64,000 bases of DNA from Aliiroseovarius lamellibrachiae (GTDB lineage: Bacteria > Pseudomonadota > Alphaproteobacteria > Rhodobacterales > Rhodobacteraceae). The first letter of the stretch is position 1; every line of letters starts with the position of its first letter. Both the position numbers and the translations under genes were made by a program. Where the stretch lies: the NCBI RefSeq assembly GCF_018599245.1, contig NZ_JAHEVJ010000001.1:124001-188000 (forward strand). Reading direction: 5' to 3'. The notes below the pieces were generated by a model that had not been told where the DNA came from, did not search any database, and saw only the letters and a list, made by a program, of their open reading frames with translations. Positions 35,055-43,874 of this stretch are shown here, piece by piece.

Positions 35055-36992
35055 ATGTCGATGCCAGCTGATGTGATGGAGTTGCGGGAAGAGGAAATCC
35101 GGGCGCATTATGATGCTGCCGCCGGGTTGCTTGAGGGATTTGATCACACGCCGCGCATTGCCAAACCAAAAGTTGCGGCAGCGGCGCCTGAACGGTCGGC
35201 TGGAATTGGCACGCGGCGGCGATTTCGCTCCACCACACCGGGGTTGGTGACACGTTCGACCGCGCGGCCTGAAGGTGTGCATTTGGTGGCGCGTATTGAG
35301 GGTGCGGATGGGGATGACCCGTTGGTGTCCCCGCTTCAAGCCACGGTGTTGCACAGCTTGCGCCGGGCGGTTTCCATTGCCTTGGCGGTGGGCGAGGGGT
35401 TTTCTGAGGCGACGGAATTGGCGGCCCTGCGGCGCGCCAATTTGGAAGGTGCTTTGGGGGCGGATAAAGCGACAGTGTTTGCTGAGCTTTTGGCCGCTGA
35501 AAGCCTTGTGGTGCTTTATGTGTTTGGCAATGCAACCTCGTATCTTTTGGCCTCGCACGCGGGGGAGGTTTCTGTGGATGTGGGTGCTGTGGAAGAGGTG
35601 CTGACGGACAATGCCCCCTTGGCCCTGAATGGTGTATTATGGGAGCTGGATCAAGAGCTTGCCGCCTTTGCGACCAGCGAAGACAAGCTGGTGCCCACCG
35701 TTTTGGCCTATGCGGAACAGGTGATGGAAAAGGTGGCCTTGCGTGCGCAAACCGCGCCGCAGCTGGCCGCGTTCACGGGTGCAAATTACCGGGTTGAGGC
35801 GGATGAGCTGACGATTTCTGGCTTCACCCCGGCGCGCTCTGCCAAGGGCACGAAACTGACCATGTCGTTCAAGAAACCGAACGAAGTGGTGGGCAACCAT
35901 ATCGCCAAATACCAGTCGATGAAGCTGGCCAAAATGCTGATGGCCTATGACTTTGAACGCAAGCTGAACCCCTTTGCGGAACTTGGCGGGTTCATCTTTA
36001 CCTTCATGGGCGACGGGATGCCGGGCACCGGGAAAACCACTCTGATTCAGATGATGGCCGGGTTGATCAACGATTATTGCCAAGTGGCGGGCTATGCGTT
36101 TCGCTATCAGAACTTTGGCATCGACAATATCGACAGTTATCAAGGCAAATCCGGGCAGAATGCCAAGGCGTTCATCACGGGTGTGATGGACCAGAATGTG
36201 ATCGGCTTTGGCACGGTGGATGACATTGACCAGATCGCCGGGAAACGCGGGGATCGCCAATCCAGCGCGGGGCAACAAGAGGTCACGGCGGTGTTGATGG
36301 AGGCGTTTGCCGGGGCAAACACCGTCGTGCGCGGCAATTGCACCTTTGGGATGTTCTCAAACTATCCCGAGAATGTGGACGACGCCCTGCGCCAACGGGC
36401 GGGCGCACGGTTCTTGGTCGACGGGCCAAAGACGCGCGACGATTACATCGACATTCTGAACCTTTTGATGGGCAAAAACCACGCGATCCCGCTGGGCGAT
36501 CACGAAGCTTACGCCGCGCAAGAGATCAAGAAAGCGGTCGCCGCGAGCTATGATGGTTACAGCCGCCCGCAAGAACCGGGGCTGATTGCGGTGTTTGACC
36601 GGGTGCAGGATCAAATCGGCGATTTGGACACGATTGCCAAAATGGGCACGTACCTAAAAGCAATTCAAGAGGCCGACTCGCGCTTTACCGGCCGCGCGAT
36701 CAAGAACATCACCGACGCGGTGAAAGTCCGCGCGATGGATTTTGAACTGCCGGATGAGTGGATGGAAAACCCAGAGCTGTTCCTGTTCAAAGGGTATGAC
36801 GACAAGAAGGCGATGATTGCTGACCTGCGCGTGCCGATCACCGTGGAGATGGTCATTCAGGAAATCAACCGCTACGCCGACAGCGAATTCCGCTACGCCG
36901 ACAAATCGGATGAGGTGGCGATTGACAATATGGTGCGCGACTTTGGCCGGCAAGAAGAGGCCAAGCGGCGGTATTTGGAGGGGAAGGGGTGA
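35055..36992 (+). CDS. AAA+ family ATPase of unknown function
   Basis: A 645-residue protein. Residues 1-300 are a helical domain of unknown type without membrane segments. The AAA+ core follows: Walker A GMPGTGKT at residues 321-328, a Walker-B-like segment VDDID at 388-392, a sensor-1 region in CTFGMFSNYPENVDD, and arginine-finger candidates in ALRQRAGAR (residues 444-452). The last 190 residues are helical. The glutamate normally following Walker B is not obvious, so catalysis should be tested. An AGGAGAG ribosome-binding site precedes the ATG. It is the only clear enzyme in this gene run. Confidence 0.85.
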   Translation: MSMPADVMELREEEIRAHYDAAAGLLEGFDHTPRIAKPKVAAAAPERSAGIGTRRRFRSTTPGLVTRSTARPEGVHLVARIEGADGDDPLVSPLQATVLHSLRRAVSIALAVGEGFSEATELAALRRANLEGALGADKATVFAELLAAESLVVLYVFGNATSYLLASHAGEVSVDVGAVEEVLTDNAPLALNGVLWELDQELAAFATSEDKLVPTVLAYAEQVMEKVALRAQTAPQLAAFTGANYRVEADELTISGFTPARSAKGTKLTMSFKKPNEVVGNHIAKYQSMKLAKMLMAYDFERKLNPFAELGGFIFTFMGDGMPGTGKTTLIQMMAGLINDYCQVAGYAFRYQNFGIDNIDSYQGKSGQNAKAFITGVMDQNVIGFGTVDDIDQIAGKRGDRQSSAGQQEVTAVLMEAFAGANTVVRGNCTFGMFSNYPENVDDALRQRAGARFLVDGPKTRDDYIDILNLLMGKNHAIPLGDHEAYAAQEIKKAVAASYDGYSRPQEPGLIAVFDRVQDQIGDLDTIAKMGTYLKAIQEADSRFTGRAIKNITDAVKVRAMDFELPDEWMENPELFLFKGYDDKKAMIADLRVPITVEMVIQEINRYADSEFRYADKSDEVAIDNMVRDFGRQEEAKRRYLEGKG

Positions 36993-37209
36993 GCATCTTG
37001 CGATGTCCTTCTGGGCTGCAAGCCCGGTTCACGCCCGACCCCGCCCCCGTTTCGCCGGAGGCGAACCTGCGGTTCGACGGCGGGCGTGAAATTGCTGAGG
37101 TTATTACTGGGTGTATCGTTTTGGGTGAAGCTACACAGTCGCCAAGATTTACCCCGCCCTCGGGGTCGGGCGTGAACCTTGGTTTCAGTGTGCATTCGTG
37201 GGTGAAAGC
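36993..37209. other. Palindrome-dense spacer before the inserted membrane gene
   Basis: In 217 bases there are four perfect inverted repeats: GGGCT-GCA-AGCCC (37013-37025), TTCGCC-GGA-GGCGAA (37051-37065), GAACC-TGC-GGTTC (37063-37075), and an 18-bp pair GGTTCACGCCCGACCCCG at 37026-37043 with its complement at 37161-37178. None has a T run. The density suggests an insertion boundary or structured RNA. Confidence 0.6.
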
Positions 37210-38055
37210 ATGAGTGAAACAGAGAAAATCAAACGCCCGTTTTGGAAGAACCCAATCGTTTGGGCGATTATTGCAACAGGATTGGTTGCAGCGTTTGGTT
37301 TCTGGGCGGGTGGATTGGAAGCGTGTGGCGTTGACTTCTGGGGAAATCATAGTTGTTCAGGAACCAAGTGGTCTGCGTTTCTGCAAGCCTCTCCAAATGA
37401 AGTCGGGGATACGCTCGCTGGTTTTGCTGGGGCGCTCGCCTTTGTTTGGTTGATTGCAACGGTTGTGTTGCAGGGGCAGGAACTGCGCGAGCAGCGTCTA
37501 GAATTTGAGAAGATGGCTGATGCGCAAGTGGCGCAGCTAGCTGTTCTAGAAAAGCAAGGGCAGATATTTGAAGACGAGCAAAGGCAACGATCTGAAGCTC
37601 AGTTAGCTGAGGTGTATTCGGAAAAGCTTAAGTCATTAAGCTGGATGCTGGCAGATATGGGAAAGAAAGTTCTTTGGACCTTTTCAAGATCTGAGGAGGA
37701 GTATGAGAATGGAGATGCTTATCCTTTGTGCCTCTCACCTTTACGTGGAGAAGGGGAAGCGTTTGAGAGATGGCTTTCCCGTCACGCAGAATACCTAGAG
37801 GAATTCCCATCTTACCTTAATGATTGGTCGGCAAGGTCTGGCTTCCAAATTAACGCAATCATGGATGTTTCGATTGAGACCGTGGAACAGAAACTTCGTG
37901 AGTTGGTTCAATTAGAAGAGCGATTAGGGGCCGCACAAAAAGAGAGCTTGGAGCGCTTAAACATCAATCGTATTTTAACTGGCTTTGAACGTCTCAAAAA
38001 AATAGATGATATTTGGCGTGATGATGGAGAGATACGTAATGAAACGCCTCATTAA
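37210..38055 (+). CDS. Two-helix membrane protein with coiled coil, AbiC-like layout (putative defence gene)
   Basis: A 281-residue protein. Hydrophobic segments at about residues 13-33 and 58-80 are followed by a coiled coil beginning LQGQELREQRLEFEKMADAQVAQ (residues 81-103). This layout, including the Gly-rich second helix running into QxxEL, resembles putative AbiC-type phage abortive-infection membrane proteins; the match is by pattern only. Codon use and composition differ from the flanking genes (about 45 percent G+C in the sampled 60 bases from 37561). It is preceded by palindromes and its last codons overlap the start of the next gene. Confidence 0.6.
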   Translation: MSETEKIKRPFWKNPIVWAIIATGLVAAFGFWAGGLEACGVDFWGNHSCSGTKWSAFLQASPNEVGDTLAGFAGALAFVWLIATVVLQGQELREQRLEFEKMADAQVAQLAVLEKQGQIFEDEQRQRSEAQLAEVYSEKLKSLSWMLADMGKKVLWTFSRSEEEYENGDAYPLCLSPLRGEGEAFERWLSRHAEYLEEFPSYLNDWSARSGFQINAIMDVSIETVEQKLRELVQLEERLGAAQKESLERLNINRILTGFERLKKIDDIWRDDGEIRNETPH

Positions 38056-39439
38056 ACGCGGACTGATGTTTGGGAATATGGTGCGGGTGGACAGTCCGGC
38101 GCTGATCACGCGCTACAACCGCGCGCTTATGAAACTGGCTGGGCGGACCACCGAACTAACGGAATTTCACATCGACATTTCCGGCTTCTCTCCTGAGATT
38201 GGCGAGGCGTTTGGCGATGAGGCTTACCTTAATCCCGGTGGCTGTAATCGGCAGTTTATCATCCTCACCGTGGATCAGAAAAAGGCGCCGTTGTTGAACG
38301 CGAGCTTTTCGACCTCGCGGGGCATCCTCAAACAATTCATGGCTGACAATGAAGCAAAGCTTTTTGCGCTGACGGCCCATGACGCCATCGCGGGCGAGCT
38401 GGAAAACTCGGTTTATAGCATCACTAGCCTGCGCGACCTGCTGGCCATTCGCAAAATCACGGTGGCGGCTGACACCACCCAAAGTCACGTCGCCAATGCG
38501 CGCAAATTGGCCGAGAAAATTGAGCATTTTCAAACCGGTGAGCGCGCTTGGTATGATGATGCGTTGATTGATGAGATGATTGATCTGGCGCGTGAAACCG
38601 GTGATGTGACCCGCGTGCCGGTGGACCTTGGCGCGCCTACCTATGAGCAGGGCAATTTCTGGACCGCGCATTTCGGCGGGCTTTATGTGTTTCGCGATGT
38701 GGACGACCCGGCGGTGATTGCTTTGGGCGAGGATACGGCCCTGAAAGATGCGCCCTTTGATCGGCGTTATGGGCCGGAGGACGTAAACGGGATCGCGTCC
38801 TTCCTAAAGAAAAACGATCTGGTTGAACCGGTGATCAAGGCGCGCGGCGTGGATGGTGCGCGGATCCTGCGGCAGAAGATGCAGTTTATGTTGGTCGAGG
38901 CGGCGACCAGTTTGGGCATGGATCTCGGTGACATGGGGGATCGCGCGTTGCGCCGCGTGGCGACCCGGTTGGGGGATCGTTTGCCGATGGAATTCCAAGG
39001 GCTGGCGGCGATGGTGCGCTGGGCCGAGGCAGGGGGCAAATGGCCCAAGATCAACAGCCGTCATCCGGCCTATTTCTACACCCTGCGTGCGCGGCCTGAT
39101 CACCCGGATCGGGACTTGATCAATCAGCTGTTGTCGGAACTGGCACCGATGGACGTGCGCCAGCTGTTTATCTGTCACAAACAAGCGTTTTATGATGCAT
39201 ATGCCACATGGCCCGATGAAAAACGGGAATATGTGGCGGAGTTCCTGCATCGTGATTATATGGCAAATAAGGCCGGTGCGCGGGCGCGGTTGTTTGGTGG
39301 GGATGAGGGGGATAAGCCGCCCCCCTCGCGGCGTCCTGCGCGAAACAACCCCTGGGTGAGGCCCGCAAAACAGGCCAAACAGCGCGATGATCTGATCGAT
39401 GTGGTTGGACCATGGGGCGCTGTGACAAGGAGGCGATGA
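38039..39439 (+). CDS. DUF6638-like protein of the AAA+ run
   Basis: A 466-residue soluble protein starting MKRLIKRGLMFGNMVRVDSP. The N-terminal half includes FHIDISGFSPEIGEAFGDEAYLNPGG (residues 40-65), and the C-terminal tail is a basic, Pro-rich region (PPPSRRPARNNPWVRP) likely disordered. I associate it with DUF6638, a roseobacter family of unknown role, with moderate certainty. GGAGAG lies 8 bases before the ATG at 38039. That start codon lies inside the last 17 bases of the inserted membrane gene. Confidence 0.7.
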   Translation: MKRLIKRGLMFGNMVRVDSPALITRYNRALMKLAGRTTELTEFHIDISGFSPEIGEAFGDEAYLNPGGCNRQFIILTVDQKKAPLLNASFSTSRGILKQFMADNEAKLFALTAHDAIAGELENSVYSITSLRDLLAIRKITVAADTTQSHVANARKLAEKIEHFQTGERAWYDDALIDEMIDLARETGDVTRVPVDLGAPTYEQGNFWTAHFGGLYVFRDVDDPAVIALGEDTALKDAPFDRRYGPEDVNGIASFLKKNDLVEPVIKARGVDGARILRQKMQFMLVEAATSLGMDLGDMGDRALRRVATRLGDRLPMEFQGLAAMVRWAEAGGKWPKINSRHPAYFYTLRARPDHPDRDLINQLLSELAPMDVRQLFICHKQAFYDAYATWPDEKREYVAEFLHRDYMANKAGARARLFGGDEGDKPPPSRRPARNNPWVRPAKQAKQRDDLIDVVGPWGAVTRRR

Positions 39440-39714
39440 TGGGATTTGTTCGGTTTGTCTTTTTCGGCTATCTGGGCCTGACGGTGATCTATTGGCTGAT
39501 CAACATCTATTCACGATCCGTACGACTGGAGCGGCTGGAAAATGAATGGGCCGAGGGGCATCCCGATGACGAGGGCAGCGATGCGCGTCAATCGTTTTTG
39601 GATGATGGCATGGCCGCCTATCACGCATCATTTCGCCCCAAGCTGATTGGGCTTGTATATATCATTCCGACCATTTTGGTCATCGTCGCACTGGTTGTGC
39701 GCAATTCGAACTGA
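39439..39714 (+). CDS. Small two-helix membrane protein
   Basis: A 91-residue protein with a membrane helix at each end: GFVRFVFFGYLGLTVIYWLI (residues 2-21) and LIGLVYIIPTILVIVALVV (residues 69-87), joined by an acidic loop. AAGGAGG lies 5 bases before the ATG at 39439; an ATG one codon earlier is closer to that site. The start overlaps the stop of the DUF6638-like gene. No family recognised. It may be a membrane partner of the AAA+ run. Confidence 0.65.
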   Translation: MGFVRFVFFGYLGLTVIYWLINIYSRSVRLERLENEWAEGHPDDEGSDARQSFLDDGMAAYHASFRPKLIGLVYIIPTILVIVALVVRNSN

Positions 39715-39721
39715 GGGACTT

Positions 39722-40390
39722 ATGGATACTGTCAAACGGGTGTTCCGCATCATTATTTTCGTCATCTTGGCGTTGTTCTTTTCCTATGTGTTGCCGCAGC
39801 ATGACGTGGTGCGTGTAACCTCGACCGAGATCATTCGGCAGGATTTTTCATCCGTGAACCGGATCTTTTATGCGCAGGCGGACAGCGGGAATGTGGAAAA
39901 CCCAACCCGCGATATTCGTCTGATCAATACCGTAAAACGCAAGACGTTCCTGTTGGGGTTCATCCCGCGTGAGGCGGAAAAAGTGATGGTGTATCGCAAT
40001 GAGGATACAGGTTGGATCTGGCCGCCATACTTCAAGTTCGACAGCTCGGATTTACAGGCGCAAGCGGCGTCCATTGCGTCCAAAGGTGATGGCAACAACT
40101 GGGCGATTATGACCCATTATGGCTGGCGAAACCGGTTCTTTACGATCTTTCCCAACGCGGTGGGGCTGAAACCGATTGATGGCCCGGATGTGAAAATCAT
40201 CCCGTGGTTCAACATCTTTTTCTTTGCGTTCCTGATCATCGGGTGGCTGTTTTTGCGGGCGTTGTGGCGCCAGTTCCGCCAGCGTTCGATTGACCCGGTG
40301 ATTGAGGATGCGTCAGAGACGTGGGAGCTGTTGGATGACAAGGCGGATGAGGCCAAAGGACGCTTCATGGGGTGGTTCAAACGCAAATAA
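39722..40390 (+). CDS. DUF1523 membrane protein
   Basis: A 222-residue protein of the DUF1523 family, function unknown. A first membrane helix (VFRIIIFVILALFFSYVLP, residues 7-25) is followed by the conserved PQHDVVRVTSTEI, a periplasmic domain with VYRNEDTGWIWPPYFKFDS and MTHYGWRNRFFTIFPN, and a second helix at about residues 160-180 after IIPWFNI. The C-terminus is cytoplasmic and charged. It starts 7 bases after its neighbour's stop, and a strong terminator closes the run. Confidence 0.85.
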   Translation: MDTVKRVFRIIIFVILALFFSYVLPQHDVVRVTSTEIIRQDFSSVNRIFYAQADSGNVENPTRDIRLINTVKRKTFLLGFIPREAEKVMVYRNEDTGWIWPPYFKFDSSDLQAQAASIASKGDGNNWAIMTHYGWRNRFFTIFPNAVGLKPIDGPDVKIIPWFNIFFFAFLIIGWLFLRALWRQFRQRSIDPVIEDASETWELLDDKADEAKGRFMGWFKRK

Positions 40391-40413
40391 ACCCTTGCTT
40401 ATGCTGAGAAAAT

Positions 40414-40455
40414 AACAACGCCGCGCTGTTGAGGCGCGGCGTTGTTTGTTTTTTT
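40414..40455 (+). terminator. Strong intrinsic terminator closing the AAA+ gene run
   Basis: AACAACGCCGCGC and GCGCGGCGTTGTT form a perfect 13-bp stem around TGTTGAG, followed by TTGTTTTTTTT. It lies 23 bases after the DUF1523 stop codon. Confidence 0.9.
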
Positions 40456-40490
40456 GCCTTCGGCGAGGATATTTATGGAAAGAGGAAAAG
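40456..40490 (+). repeat. Dispersed gene-tail element, short form (copy 9)
   Basis: Hairpin CCTT-CGGC-GAGG (40457-40468), then ATATTTAT and a GGAAAGAGGAAAAG tail. It directly follows the terminator of the AAA+ run in the same orientation. Confidence 0.75.
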
Positions 40491-40505
40491 GGGCGCCCTT
40501 TTGCC

Positions 40506-42848
40506 TTACTCGCCGTAGGGCACCCAGACGGTTTTAACCTCGGTTGCGTGCATCAGGAACTCTTTGCTCTCGGACGCTGTCCAATCGCGCGACTGGGCGT
40601 TGTTGACCCAAGTGCGTTTCAGGTTGCCTGCGCTTTCACGTTCAACCAAAGCCGAGATATCCGCGCCGGAATGCGCCCAAACCGCGTCCACGTTCAAATG
40701 GCCTGCCATTGGCGATGCGAGGTCGGCATGAGGGCCGGTCACAATGTTCACCACGCCTGCTGGCAGGTCGGAGGTGTCGAGGATTTGATAGAAATCCGTG
40801 GCCGCCAGCGGGTAAGCCTCGCTTGCCACAAGCACCACGCGGTTGCCCATCGCAATGGCGGGTGCCATCAGCGAGATGAGGCCCAAGAGTGGGGCCTCGT
40901 CCGGGCAGAACCCGCCAATCACGCCCACCGCTTCATGCATGGCCAAGGCCACGCCGCGCATCGGCACGGGTTTGGCGGCGCCGTCATATTTGTCGGCCCA
41001 GGCGGCGTAGGTGAAAAGGCGGCTGATGGCGGCCTCTACCTCTTTCTTGCCACCGTTCCCACCGGTCATTGCATCAATCCGTCCCGCGAATTCAGCCGCA
41101 CGAGCCGAGAGGTTTTCGCCGATGTAATAAAGGATCTGCGCGCGCAGGTGCGCGGTGGCTTTGGTCCAACCCGTGGCGCCCGTTGCCGCCTCAACCGCGT
41201 TGCGAATGTCTTTGCGGTTGGCGATACCCACATGGCCCAAAAGCGCGCCTTTGGGTGACCAGATGGCTTGGGAATATCCGCTGTCGGGCCGGGCTTGTTT
41301 GCCGCCCACATAGAATTTTGCGGTACGATCCAGCGCATCCACTTTGGCGTCTTTCGGGGCCACCACAGGCGCGATAGGTTTCAACGTTTTGGATTTTCCG
41401 CGCGGTTTGGTGTAGGCCATCAGCCCCTCCCATCCGCCTTCGCGCCCAAAGCCGCTTTCGCGCACGCCACCAAAGCCTGCGGCCGCGTCAAACATATTGG
41501 TGCCATTGACCCACACCACACCCGCCACCAGTTTTGGTGCGATGTCCAAAGCGAGGTTCACGTTTTCGGTCCAGAGCGTTGCCGCCAGCCCGTAGCGGGT
41601 GTTGTTGGCAACCTCAATCGCCTCAGCCGGGGTGCGGAAGGTGGTGGCGACCAGCACCGGGCCAAAGATTTCTTCCTGCATCAAGGTGGCCGCAGGCGAC
41701 ATATTGGTGATCAGGGTCGGCGGGTAATAACAGCCGTTTTCGGGCATGGCGCAGGGGGCGTGATAGACCACGCCATCATGGCGTCCGGCCTCGACCATTT
41801 TGGTCACGGTCGCAAGCTGTGAAGGGTCGATGACCGCACCCACGTCGATGCTTTTGTCCATCGGGTCGCCGATGCGCAAATGGCTCATGCGGGTTTTCAG
41901 CTTGGCATAGAATCTGTCCGCGATGCCCTCTTGCACCAACAGGCGCGAGCCTGCGCAACAGACCTGGCCTTGGTTGAACCAGATCGCGTCGACCAAGCCT
42001 TCGATTGCTGAATCGATGTCGGCGTCGTCAAAGACGATGTAGGGGGATTTCCCGCCCAGCTCGAGCGTCAGGGATTTGCCGGAGCCCGCAGTCGCGCGGC
42101 GAATGAGGCGCCCCACTTCGGTTGATCCGGTAAAGGCGATCTTGTCGATGTCTTCGTGGTTCACAATGGCTTCGCCCACGCGCCCGTCGCCGGTCACGAT
42201 GTTCACGACACCTTTGGGCAGGCCAGCCTCGTTGCAGATCTGCGCAAAGGCCAGCGCGGTAAGGGATGTGAATTCGGCGGGTTTCAAAACCACCGTATTG
42301 CCCATCGCAATCGCAGGGGCAATTTTCCACGCAAGCATCAAAAGCGGAAAGTTCCATGGGATGATCTGACCACAAACGCCAAGGGCTTCGCGGTCCGGCA
42401 ATTCGGCGTCCTGCAGCTGCGCCATACCCGCGTGGTAATAGAAGTGGCGGGCAACAAGGGGGATGTCGATGTCGCGGCTTTCGCGGATCGGCTTGCCGTT
42501 GTCCATGGTTTCCAGAACCGCAAACAAGCGCGCGTGTTTTTGCACCAATCGCGCCAGAGCATAAAGGTATTGTGCCCGTTTGTGGCCGGGCAGGGCGGCC
42601 CATTTGGGTTGGGCTTTGCGGGCGGCTGTGACCGCGCGCTCCACGTCATCGGGGCTGGCTTGGGTGACTTGCGCAAGCTCGGTCCCATGGGCGGGATTGT
42701 TGGTGGCGAATGTGTCACCCGCTTTGGTCATTTTCCCGTCGATATACAGACCAAAGGGGGCGTTTGCGGCGATCCATGATTGCGCCTCAGTGGCGCTTTC
42801 TGGGGCGAGACCATAATCCATGGTTTCAAAAATCTCTTTAATCGTCAT
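40506..42848 (-). CDS. ALDH16-type fused aldehyde dehydrogenase
   Basis: A 780-residue protein made of two ALDH domains. The first (about residues 30-500) has the catalytic Glu of LELGGKSPY and Cys297 in GQVCCAGSR, so it should oxidise an aldehyde with NAD(P). The second (about 510-780) keeps the fold, for example MGNRVVLVASEAYPLAATDF, but lacks the Cys and is a pseudo-domain. This is the ALDH16 pattern, known from structural work on a Loktanella enzyme. It starts 3 bases after deoC and probably oxidises the acetaldehyde produced by that enzyme. Confidence 0.92.
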   Translation of the reverse strand: MTIKEIFETMDYGLAPESATEAQSWIAANAPFGLYIDGKMTKAGDTFATNNPAHGTELAQVTQASPDDVERAVTAARKAQPKWAALPGHKRAQYLYALARLVQKHARLFAVLETMDNGKPIRESRDIDIPLVARHFYYHAGMAQLQDAELPDREALGVCGQIIPWNFPLLMLAWKIAPAIAMGNTVVLKPAEFTSLTALAFAQICNEAGLPKGVVNIVTGDGRVGEAIVNHEDIDKIAFTGSTEVGRLIRRATAGSGKSLTLELGGKSPYIVFDDADIDSAIEGLVDAIWFNQGQVCCAGSRLLVQEGIADRFYAKLKTRMSHLRIGDPMDKSIDVGAVIDPSQLATVTKMVEAGRHDGVVYHAPCAMPENGCYYPPTLITNMSPAATLMQEEIFGPVLVATTFRTPAEAIEVANNTRYGLAATLWTENVNLALDIAPKLVAGVVWVNGTNMFDAAAGFGGVRESGFGREGGWEGLMAYTKPRGKSKTLKPIAPVVAPKDAKVDALDRTAKFYVGGKQARPDSGYSQAIWSPKGALLGHVGIANRKDIRNAVEAATGATGWTKATAHLRAQILYYIGENLSARAAEFAGRIDAMTGGNGGKKEVEAAISRLFTYAAWADKYDGAAKPVPMRGVALAMHEAVGVIGGFCPDEAPLLGLISLMAPAIAMGNRVVLVASEAYPLAATDFYQILDTSDLPAGVVNIVTGPHADLASPMAGHLNVDAVWAHSGADISALVERESAGNLKRTWVNNAQSRDWTASESKEFLMHATEVKTVWVPYGE

Positions 42849-42851
42849 GGC

Positions 42852-43874
42852 TTATCCAATCGGGTGGCGATAGCCGGCGGAATAGTGGCCGGTCAGATGG
42901 TGTTCAAGTTGGCGTTCGATGTCGCCCAACAGGGACGAGGCGCCAAAGCGGAAGAGATGCGGGGAAAGCCAGTCGTTGCCCAGCTCTTCTTTGATCAATG
43001 CCAGATAGGTGATCGCGTCTTTTGCTTTGGAAAACCCGCCCGCAGGCTTGTAACCCACGCGGTATCCGGTGCGATCGAAATAGTCGCGAATGGCGCGGAT
43101 CATCACCAAAGACACGGGCAGGGTGGCGTTCACGCTTTCTTTCCCGGTGGAGGTTTTGATGAAATCAGCCCCCGCCATCATGCACACAAGGGATGCGCGC
43201 GCGACATTGCGCAAGCTGCCCAATTCGCCGGTGGCAAGGATCGCTTTGACATGGGCATCACCGCAGGCATCGCGAAAGGTGCGCATTTCGTCATAAAGCG
43301 CCTGCCAATTGCCGGTCAGAACGTGACGGCGGGAAATCACGATGTCGATCTCGGTCGCACCGGCTTTCACGCTTTCGCGAATCTCTTCCACGCGCAGGTG
43401 AAAAGGCGACAGGCCCGCCGGAAACCCGGTGGAGACAGCCGCGATGGGCAGGGTCACGCCAAGCTGATCCATTGTGGCGCGCGCAGGTTCGATCATCTCG
43501 TGATACACGCAGACGGCGCCCGTGGTCAGCCCGGTCATTCCCAGCTGATCCAACAGGTCAGGACGCACCGGTTGTGCGGCCTTGGCCACCAATCGACGCA
43601 CGCGCCCGGCGGTGTCATCGCCCGACAGGGTTGTCAGGTCTATCATACTGATTGCCTTGAGTAACCAGGCGGCCTGATGTGCTTTTTTGACCGAGCGGCG
43701 CCCGGGCAAGCTGGCACAACGACGTTCAATGGCGGAGGTGTTGGCTTGGACGCTGCGCACCCAATCCATATCCAACTCCATTCCCGGGTTGCGAGCTTCG
43801 GCGATTTGGGGCAGCTGATGAGCCGGCGCCTGACCCTGGGGCGTATGTTGCCCTTGTTTGTTGTCACTAAGCAC
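42852..43874 (-). CDS. deoC: Deoxyribose-phosphate aldolase
   Basis: DeoC splits 2-deoxyribose-5-phosphate into glyceraldehyde-3-phosphate and acetaldehyde, the end of deoxynucleoside breakdown. The 340-residue product is of the long type, with an N-terminal extension of about 85 residues. The Schiff-base Lys lies in DFIKTSTGKESVNATLPVSL, and GYKPAGGFSKAKDA supplies the second conserved Lys. The start is taken as GTG at 43874, with AGGGA before it; the frame continues upstream without a clearer start. It is co-transcribed with the ALDH16 gene. Confidence 0.9.
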   Translation of the reverse strand: MLSDNKQGQHTPQGQAPAHQLPQIAEARNPGMELDMDWVRSVQANTSAIERRCASLPGRRSVKKAHQAAWLLKAISMIDLTTLSGDDTAGRVRRLVAKAAQPVRPDLLDQLGMTGLTTGAVCVYHEMIEPARATMDQLGVTLPIAAVSTGFPAGLSPFHLRVEEIRESVKAGATEIDIVISRRHVLTGNWQALYDEMRTFRDACGDAHVKAILATGELGSLRNVARASLVCMMAGADFIKTSTGKESVNATLPVSLVMIRAIRDYFDRTGYRVGYKPAGGFSKAKDAITYLALIKEELGNDWLSPHLFRFGASSLLGDIERQLEHHLTGHYSAGYRHPIG

